A stretch of 64,000 nt of DNA from Gracilaria gracilis (taxonomy: Eukaryota > Rhodophyta > Florideophyceae > Gracilariales > Gracilariaceae): positions 1,116,001 through 1,180,000 of the forward strand of contig JARGSG010000012.1 in NCBI GenBank assembly GCA_030374805.1, in the 5' to 3' direction. Of the stretch, positions 20,552-28,384 are shown in pieces; the first letter of the stretch is position 1, and every line of letters starts with the position of its first letter. Under the pieces are notes generated by a model. It was not told where the DNA came from. It did not search any database and saw nothing but the letters and a program-made list of their open reading frames with translations. Made by a program: the position numbers and the translations under genes.

Positions 20552-23500
20552 GACAACCACTTGCTCAAGAGCATTCTTGACAAGTTGAAGGTGAGGTCTA
20601 AGGATAAACCCGGAAACTCCAAGCCATCGACAAGTCGTCCGGAAAGTCCCCAAAGATTGAAATCGCAGGGATGTCCGTGGAGAAGTCTACCGTACTCCCA
20701 CCAGCAGAGAGGGTTATGGAAACATATGCAGACAGTGGCGCAACATCGCACTTCTTTTTCTCCAAATCTGTATTTGTCCCCAGTTCGTTGCATGAAGTTA
20801 ACGAACGAACCATATTGCTGGCTGATAAGTCTACTGTGACTGCTACACAACGAGGTGATGTCATACTACCATTCGAGAATGCGAACTTGCGTCTCACAGA
20901 CGCACTCTTGGTTCCTGATCTCGAATACAACTTGGTGTCCGTGGGACGCATGGCTGACAAGGGCATCGAGTCCTTCTTCCGCGCGCGTGATGTTCGTCTC
21001 ACGCATGTGGATGGGTTTGTTATTGGATGTGGTCAAAGAGATAAACGGTCAGGTTTGTACACTCTGCCGGATCCACTCACGAAAATTAACTCTAGGCATG
21101 CCCTTTCTGCCCGCGATAATGACTTGGCTCAACTATGGCATCGACGACTTGCGCATATCAACCCAAGAGACCTGCAGGTTGTGCACAAATATGCCAATGG
21201 AGTGCCGAAGCTGGCTCAAATGGAGGAGGTCTGTCGCCCATGTCGACTTGGAAAGGCCCACAAACTTCCGTTCTTAGGCAAGTTTGATCGTGCCACTGGT
21301 GTCGGAGACATTTTGCACTCTGATATCCTAGGGCCCTTACTCCCGTCATTTCCAGATCACTTCCAATACGCGTCAGCATTCATTGATGAACACTCTAGGT
21401 ATGCATTAGTAGGGTTTATGGTACACCGAAGTGAACTTGCAGAAGTATATACGGCTGTAGCACAGAAGCTCCAGCAGCTTGGAGGAGGTCAAATTGCCAA
21501 AGTGCACTCAGATAATGCGGAAGAGTACATTTCTCTGCAGGAGAACTCTACAAACGGTCTCCAAGGAACCTCGTTCTCACCTCCGTACACCCCTGAGCAC
21601 AATGCAATAGCAGAGCGCATTAATCGCACAATGGAGGAAGCTGCTCGAGCGTTGTTGCTACAGGCCAATCTGCCAGAATGTTTATGGCCGTATGCGTTGA
21701 AGCACGTTATATATGTGCGCAACAGAGTGCCCCACTCTACTACTGGATCCACTCCGTACTTTCTTGTAACTGATTCCACACTTTCGTTGAAGAATGTTCG
21801 AGTGTTTGGGTGTGCGGCATACGTATTAAAGATGAACCCGGACACCAAGTTCGAGTCTCGTGCACTTGAGGGGGTGTACTTGCAGACTCTTGAGCATGGT
21901 GTCTACGACGTTCTAGTAACAGATGACGATGAAATACCACGTATTGTCAAGTCTCGACATGTGACTTTTGATGAGTCATCATTCCCTGGTGCGTCCTATC
22001 TGGCGGGCTACATGGATGATGAGATCGCTTCTGATGAATTTTTTTTTTTTTCAATCAATTGCTTTTTATTTATAGTGTTCCCAATGTCCCATGAAGAGCA
22101 GCAGGGTAACACTGTCAAGGTGTAAACTAACTTGGTCAATTACGAACCAACGCAATCATTCTTACTACTTATAGCACAGATTTACAACTGTGCTTCTTCC
22201 AATACATCTAGTATTTCGGTCGCCTCCTGTCTCTCTCCAGGTGACCAATCTTCCATTCCGAGTAGTACCTTCAGTCTTCCGTACTTCCAGTACTCGTGCC
22301 CAAGTACATCACGTGCCTCCATTGGGTTCGCTGGGAACTCATTGAAGTACCATCGGATACCCATCATTCGGTGCGAAACTTTGCGCAACCGAAGAACGGG
22401 TGGGTATTTTCCATTCGCAGCACACGGGATTTTGCGAACGCGTCTTGCCGAGGCAAGTTTCCACTCCGCATCCCGTATTCTTCCTATTCCTTTTGTACAC
22501 ACATTATCAATTTCAGCTCGTAGTGCTGAAATTGAAGGATGTGCATTATACAGCGACAGCTGCCGACATGCCCGGTTCACCTTCAACTGTCGCGATCTGT
22601 GTTCCAATTCAAGGTTCAATGCCGTCTCACGACACGATTGATAATGCCGTAGACGTTTGGAGGCGAGCACAATTCGTCGCAGAGCCGCAGACTCTAAACG
22701 ACAAAGTGCACGCATCATCGGCACCCGATATGTTCCAAACCGAGATGCCATTTTTCCAAGAATCAGTTTGAAGAACGTTGCTTCAAGCTTCACTATCGCC
22801 ATTTCCAAATGAGGCGTGAGCGGTACAAGATGCAACGCATATTCGTAAATCGACCTCACGAATGCGCGGTACAAACTCACACAGCTGCGCGTATCAAATC
22901 CATTCCGGTGCAGACCAGCACCGGCTAGGCTTCCCAATCGACGTTGAGCATTTTGTACGCGTTCCATGTGCTTGTCGGTTGTTACTCCATTGGTGTTTAG
23001 AGACACCCCCAGATATACTGCACTACGTACCACGCTCAGCTTATCACCAGCAAGTGTGAATATTGCAGACTGATTTTGGTCTGCAGGCAGTTGCAGTACT
23101 ATCGACTTGCCGTTTGCAGTGTTCCACGGCATTTGCATTTCTTTGCCCCAACTACTGCATATGTCTAGCAGTAGTTGCAGCCCGCTATCAGTCTTCGCCA
23201 TCAGAATCACATCGTCGGCAAATGCACTTGCACCTCGATCCGACACATGATATGGCACCTCCTGCACTCGATATAGCATGGAATCAATATACATGTTGAA
23301 CAATGTACAGCTGAATGGGTCACCTTGAGGCACTCCAAGAGTCATTTGTACTTGTTCATCTTTCCAATTTCCATTTATGAAAGCGTTGACTGGTTGCAGC
23401 AGCAAAGTAGTCATTGCCGCATGCTTCGCTTGTAGCCTGGATGCGCACACTTGCGACAATAGTTTTCGGTTAACTTTGTCGTACGCCTTCGTTAGATCCA

Positions 23501-24171
23501 GTACTGCCACACGCGAGTGGCCGTTTGTGATGATGTTCCTCACCTCCACAATCGACTGTTCTGTTCCATTGTACTTTGAGAACCCATACTGGTACTCATG
23601 AAACTCGATATAGTTCATCACGATCGAGTTTAATGCAGCCGAAATTGCTTTGCGCAAGTGCGACAGAATAGAGATCGGTCGGTAGTTGGATGGTACCGAG
23701 ATGTCGCCTTTCTTGTATATGGGCGATATACGTGTCTGCCGCAACGTTGATGGTAGATATGCCAACTTGCCACACGCTCGCCACAGCTTGAGAAGCGTGG
23801 AAGCGCACAAAGTTGGACTCACCTGTAGCATTTCCGATGCCACGTTATCGCGCCCAATCGATCTTCCCTCCTTTGCATCCTTGATCGATTTTTCCAATGC
23901 AATCCGGAACGAGTTCGGAACATCAAATGTGACTGCTTTCACCCCACATTCGCGTGGCTGGTACTCGGCAATAAACTCAGCATAGTCCTGTGGGTCTAAT
24001 GGATTTCCACGTTCCAGTGCCCGTGCGCTATGCTGAGATCGTAATTTCATCACCGAGTTGATTCGATTCACTGTTTGAGATGCTGTTTCGTCCTCGGCGG
24101 TATCAAGAAATTCGTCCAACAGTTGTCTCTTCTTTGCTCGACAACGACGTTTAATGAATCGGTCAATCACC

Positions 24172-24204
<33 letters not shown>

Positions 24205-24284
24205 GTGGTCCGGTGAGGCCTTGGGAGAGCTAGATGAACTGATTATTCAGATCTTTTGGCTTGAACTTGGTCAAACCTTATCAC

Positions 24285-24342
<58 letters not shown>
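24172..24342 (+). rRNA. 18S rRNA, 3'-terminal fragment (171 nt), inside a LINE insertion
   Basis: It runs from the universal 'ttgtacacaccgcccgtc' block through 'aagtcgtaacaagg' to the 18S end 'ggaaggatcatt'. This is not an rDNA locus: the rest of 18S is absent, and the piece lies between LINE sequence and the target duplication of that LINE. The helix-44 sequence (cgattgagtggtccggtgag) is the only taxonomic marker in the window. Confidence 0.93.
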
Positions 24343-24409
24343 CTTAGGACAGCCGGAAGATGTGTGTAATACATTAGTGTGAAGCACATCCAGGGCTTTA
24401 AAATTATCA
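24343..24409 (+). other. Start of ITS1 spacer, 67 nt
   Basis: It follows the exact end of 18S and continues up to the target duplication at 24410. Its presence means the rRNA part came from rDNA or unprocessed pre-rRNA, not from mature 18S. Confidence 0.72.
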
Positions 24410-24611
24410 CGCTTCTGATGAAGACTTCCGTTGCAACTCGGAATCCCAGAGTGACAGCGAGCACTCCGGTGAGATTTGCATTGACGAAGTTGTCGACGAT
24501 GCTGTTGGTTCTGAACTACAGGAAAGCCATTTACCTGAATTGCACACTGATAGTACGGATGAAGCTGATGATGTCGATGATAATGAACTCACTGGTAGTG
24601 AAGGTGCTGAC

Positions 24612-24656
24612 TTTTTTTTTTTTTTCAATCAATTGCTTTTTATTTATAGTGTTCCC
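24612..24656 (-). mobile_element. 45-bp severely 5'-truncated LINE copy
   Basis: On the minus strand it is the last 31 bases of the LINE 3' UTR plus a 14-base poly(A) (24612-24625). An 11-bp target duplication, aaggtgctgac, flanks it (24601-24611 and 24657-24667); the intact Copia copy near 54692 has the site once. It is one of the shortest LINE insertions that can be proven. Confidence 0.92.
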
Positions 24657-26119
24657 AAGGTGCTGACGACAACCAGGATGAACCCACCATGGAGGAGCCT
24701 AATGCGCCATTTGGCTCACAACCTGAGTCACGGTACCCGCGACGAACACGCCGCGCACCTACACGGTGGTGGCACATGGCTGGCGCTGCCACATCGCAAA
24801 CAGTTGAAGTGACTACAAGTGATGAACCGACTTTGACGGAAGCCATGTCGGCGTCCCCATTGGAGAAGAGCTTATGGGAGACTGCGATCGAAGAAGAACT
24901 TGCGTCTCTGGAGAGCAAGGGTACATGGATACCCGATGATTCTCCTGCATCGCAGCCTCTGCCAACCCATATCATCCTGAAAGTGAAGCGGAATGCAGAT
25001 GGGTCGGTTGAGCGCTTCAACGCTCGTGTTGTCGCTGGTGGAAATCACCAGACCTTTGGTCAGGACTACATGGAGACTTATGCACCAGTTGTGTCTTTCA
25101 ACCTGGTTCATATGTTACTGTACCTCACCCTGTGCCTCCAGATGTATGTTGCTCAAGTGGACGTGAAGACTGCCTTCTTGAATGGCGAGCTGAAGGAGGA
25201 CGTTTGGGTCACGTCTCCACGTGGTGTGCCTTGGCTGAAGCCCTACTGTTACAAGTTGGTGAAAGCCATGTACGGACTTAAGCAGGCTCACCTGGCTTGA
25301 CATACAAAGTTCAGTCAAGATCTCAAAGACTTAGGATTTGAAGAACTTCCTAGTGCTCCGTGTGTGTTTAGGCGCCGCTTTAGACACAACGCGTACGCAT
25401 ACATCCTTGTTTACGTTGATGACCTCCTGGTTTTCACACCAACTGCTGCGCAACGTTCGTCGCTCTTGGAGGAGCTCCAAGGACTGTATGAACTTCGAGT
25501 TCAAGATCGAGTGAGCTTCTACCTTGGCGTTGAGCTGACTTGGGCAGTAGATTCTGAGGGCCAACTTATGGGCCTCAAGCTTGGACAGCCGCTTTACATC
25601 GAGGGAGTGCTACGCCGATACCGACCTGGATCTCTGGACTTGAACGGCTTTGTGGACTCAGACTATGCTGGTGACACTACTGATCGTAAGTCAATGTCCG
25701 GATATGTGATCAAACTGGGATCAGCCACTTGCTTCTTCGGTGCGAGAAAGCAAGCATCGATTGCGCTCTCCATTGGAGAAGCGGAGTACTACGCGTCGAC
25801 CATGGCTGCTCAAGAGGTTATCTGGATATCGCAAGTGCTTCGAGAGAGCGGCTTTGATGTGAACGAGAAGGTCCCCATTCGCTCGGACAATCAATGTGCC
25901 ATAGATTGGGCGACTGGTGAGCGATGCCCTTCCGGAGGTGCCAAACATATTGACGTGAAGCTTCATTTCATCAGACATATGGTGAAGGACAATGTCATTG
26001 CTGTAGACTATGTTCCTAGTGAGCTAAACGATGCTGATATCCTAACCAAACCACTGAGCCCTGCAAGAATATTTGCAATTATCAAACGAGTTAGACTTGG
26101 ACAAAGACTCGAGGAGGAG

Positions 26120-26832
26120 TGTTGATGTTGGGACATGGTCGAGTGCCGGTCAGTTCTACAGGTTGGTCTCGGACTACTTGGAAGCAAAGTTGCAGGGGAC
26201 GATGGGCACTTTTGGGCACTCTCTTCGCAAAATCGCGTATGCGCCTCTGCTCAACCCCAACGTGAAATGGCAATATGATTGGCTACTGCAAATGCTCTTG
26301 TGCAACGTGGTGTCTACAAGTGCCATGGATTGTATGGAGAGTTATGGTGGTATGGGCCAAGTGGAGCTCTGTGATTGGACGAGGCTTAGAGTAGTAGACT
26401 GACTATGCAGATAGCGAGGATGTGGTTTTCTAGGCTGGAATGGGCGGTTTTGCATGCAATATGCGATTCTGGGATGCGCAAGGCGGTTGGAGTGCCACCA
26501 TGCAAATTGATAATTTTTTAGATCTGGTTCTGAATCAAACGACTGGCAATGGATTTGTAGTGTTGATTGGTTTAGTTATTTGAAATTGTTGTACTCCAGT
26601 TTGCGCGCACTTTCCGTGTACAACTGCACACACGTGCAACTTGTAATGACCGCCGTCGTCGCTTGCTGCGACGACGGTGAAGCGCGCGCTAGGGTATTTG
26701 TAGGTTGCGATCGACGACTTTCGAGTAAACGGGTCGACCCAAGGCCGTCAACCTTCACTTGTTTTACTTTCTCTTTCTTCCATATCCATCTCTACTTACT
26801 TCCCTTCTACCCTACCTGCTTGCGAATCATTA
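26120..26832 (+). repeat. 3' LTR of the Copia element ending at 26832
   Basis: It matches the 713-bp LTRs at 50420-51132 and 56155-56867. It contains the inverted repeat CCGTCGTCGC/GCGACGACGG near 26652-26676. Right after it, aaacc (26833-26837) is the target duplication; the LINE ORF1 frame continues from there. Confidence 0.87.
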
Positions 26833-26833
26833 A

Positions 26834-28384
26834 AACCAACGTGCTCTAGAAACTGAAGCACCATCTGTCGAGACGGCCGTTAACAGACAGCCACTTAACA
26901 CGGCTCCGCCCAACACTGGACGAGCACAACCGCAGATAAACACTGTCCCTGAAGCAAGGACTGGGACAAATACTGGTGTAAAGACTTGGGCGCAGATTGC
27001 TAGAGAGGGCCAGCCTCGGTCATTGAACAAGTTACCACCTGAGTTTCTTACTCGAATGGCTAAAATGGCTCACAGCCTCAAGTCTGGAGGATATGCACCA
27101 CTGCCAATATCTCAATCTCAGCCCCCGAAAATGGAAGCGCAGTACTTCCGTGGCATACCGCGCGGCCCTTACCGCCCTCTCATGAGACACCTTCGCAGTG
27201 GACTTCCAAGCCGTTGCGTTATCGCTCTGTCCTTCATAGGACGTTTGATATTGGATATCGTGACTGCGACTGACGTTGCTCACAAACTGGTGGCAGGAAT
27301 GCGTGCAGCCGGGTACACGCACATGCCTAACTTCGCCGCCACCTCGAATGCCATGTCATCGCGAAAGATGATGAGTAAGGCCGAACGACGACAGAAAAAC
27401 CTGGAGCAGGCGCTATATCGCTTGCAGATTGCAGCAACTCGCACAACGTCAGCGTGGGCCAAGCATTGGTATACGTCCCAAGTGAAGGTAACGCAGCAGT
27501 TGATGCAAAATAAGCAGCCCAGTACACCGAACCAAAGTGTGAACCCGACTGCAAAACAGCCTGGGAAAGTCGACAGTGATTCTTCCAATGCAAGTCCGAT
27601 GGTACCTAAGGGGACTCGTACCAGAGCTGCCCTTCCGATCGACCGCCTTGCACCATTGCGTACACATATTAGGTTCGCAGAGGACTCCCAAACAACAGTA
27701 GCGGCGATCGATGCCCATACGAAAATGAGAACTCATGTACGTTTCGCCGAAGAGTCAACCGCATCCATCGTTGGAAGAAGGGTTCCAGCGATGGTTCAGC
27801 CCACTAATCGGACGATAGACGGCAATACTGGGCCTGGGACGAATGTCCACTTTGTTTCAGAGGAAGCAGGAGCAACAGAATCTCCACAGCCTATGAGCAT
27901 TTCAACTGACTCTGAAGAGCCCAATGCACCAGAAGACGAGCAGAACACTCAACAGATATCCCACATCATCGAAACTGAACAACAATCGCAGTCGTCAGAG
28001 TTGTCCACCGACACTCGACAAAGTGTCGTTTCGGTGTCTGGGGCAAACAATGATGCTCATAACACGGAAAATAACGTGCCACAACTCCCAAAATTCGCAC
28101 ACCAAACCACTGCAATCACTGCAAGTACAGGAGCAGTAACCGCCGATCCGAAAGATATCACTATGGAAGCGGCCCAAACGAGCCCATTGGAACCGCTTCA
28201 GACTCCAAATGAGAGTCTGTCATCGGATTGGGACCACGATGACGCTCCCACTTATGACCACGAAATGCGTCGTCCGAACAGATTGGTACGAAATGTGTTC
28301 TCTGTGAGCATTAATGTGCCGTCGACTACGACGCAAACCGGTCCAATTCCACATGATGGTCACCAAAATAGTGAGGGGTTGTGA
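26834..28384 (+). CDS. LINE ORF1 protein, distal part
   Basis: The frame is open from the Copia target duplication to the TGA at 28382-28384, about 516 codons. It contains 'TWAQIARE' (about 26982-27008), then a predicted helical region with 'RKMMSKAERRQKNLEQAL' near 27365-27420, and a long Ser/Thr/Pro-rich C-terminal half with repeats of 'THIRFAEDS / THVRFAEES / TNVHFVSEE' spaced by about 25-35 residues. ORF1 proteins of LINEs bind the element RNA and form the RNP. No RRM or CCHC motif is visible in this part; a zinc ribbon and coiled coil lie in the separated N-terminal part (39465-40110). The stop overlaps ORF2. Confidence 0.7.
   Translation, partial: NQRALETEAPSVETAVNRQPLNTAPPNTGRAQPQINTVPEARTGTNTGVKTWAQIAREGQPRSLNKLPPEFLTRMAKMAHSLKSGGYAPLPISQSQPPKMEAQYFRGIPRGPYRPLMRHLRSGLPSRCVIALSFIGRLILDIVTATDVAHKLVAGMRAAGYTHMPNFAATSNAMSSRKMMSKAERRQKNLEQALYRLQIAATRTTSAWAKHWYTSQVKVTQQLMQNKQPSTPNQSVNPTAKQPGKVDSDSSNASPMVPKGTRTRAALPIDRLAPLRTHIRFAEDSQTTVAAIDAHTKMRTHVRFAEESTASIVGRRVPAMVQPTNRTIDGNTGPGTNVHFVSEEAGATESPQPMSISTDSEEPNAPEDEQNTQQISHIIETEQQSQSSELSTDTRQSVVSVSGANNDAHNTENNVPQLPKFAHQTTAITASTGAVTADPKDITMEAAQTSPLEPLQTPNESLSSDWDHDDAPTYDHEMRRPNRLVRNVFSVSINVPSTTTQTGPIPHDGHQNSEGL

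Larger units (their letters stand above)
22039..24409 (-). mobile_element. 5'-truncated LINE insertion joined to 18S rRNA/ITS1 sequence
   Basis: A perfect 13-bp target duplication, cgcttctgatgaa, flanks it (22026-22038 and 24410-24422) within the Copia reading region. On the minus strand the insertion ends in a 13-base poly(A) (22039-22051) after the LINE 3' UTR. ORF2 is readable from about 24179 to 22182, including the intact RT box FADDVILM and AYDKV. At its 5' end the LINE stops at a 9-base overlap, ttgtacaca (24172-24180), shared with 18S rRNA, and the insertion continues as 18S 3' end and ITS1 in the opposite sense. One duplication flanks the whole unit, so it was a single insertion event. 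Confidence 0.9.
20552..26832 (+). mobile_element. Copia element, 3' portion (gag end to 3' LTR), interrupted by two LINE insertions
   Basis: It is the same family as the complete copy at 50420-56867 and nearly identical to it. Parts: end of gag (20552 on), protease ('YADSGATSHFF', about 20720), integrase with 'LWHRRLAHI', 'CRPCRLGK' zinc ligands and 'HSDILGPL...IDEHSRYA' (21130-21700), RT with 'QVDVKTAFLNGEL' and 'VYVDDLLVF' (25150-25440), RNase H with 'GFVDSDYAGDTTDRKSMSGY' (25650-26090), 3' LTR 26120-26832. Insertions at 22039-24409 and 24612-24656 are LINE copies. The 5' LTR and most of gag are missing here and appear to lie inverted at 37001-39464. The coding region has about one break besides the insertions. 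Confidence 0.86.

Noticed and set aside
22132-22641. Plus-strand frames of 60-170 codons over the LINE copies (also near 18815-20839 and 30903-31412)
   Set aside because: They are antisense shadows of ORF2, repeated identically wherever a LINE copy occurs.
24172-24342. An rDNA locus
   Set aside because: Only the 18S end and 67 nt of ITS1 are present, enclosed by a LINE's target duplication.
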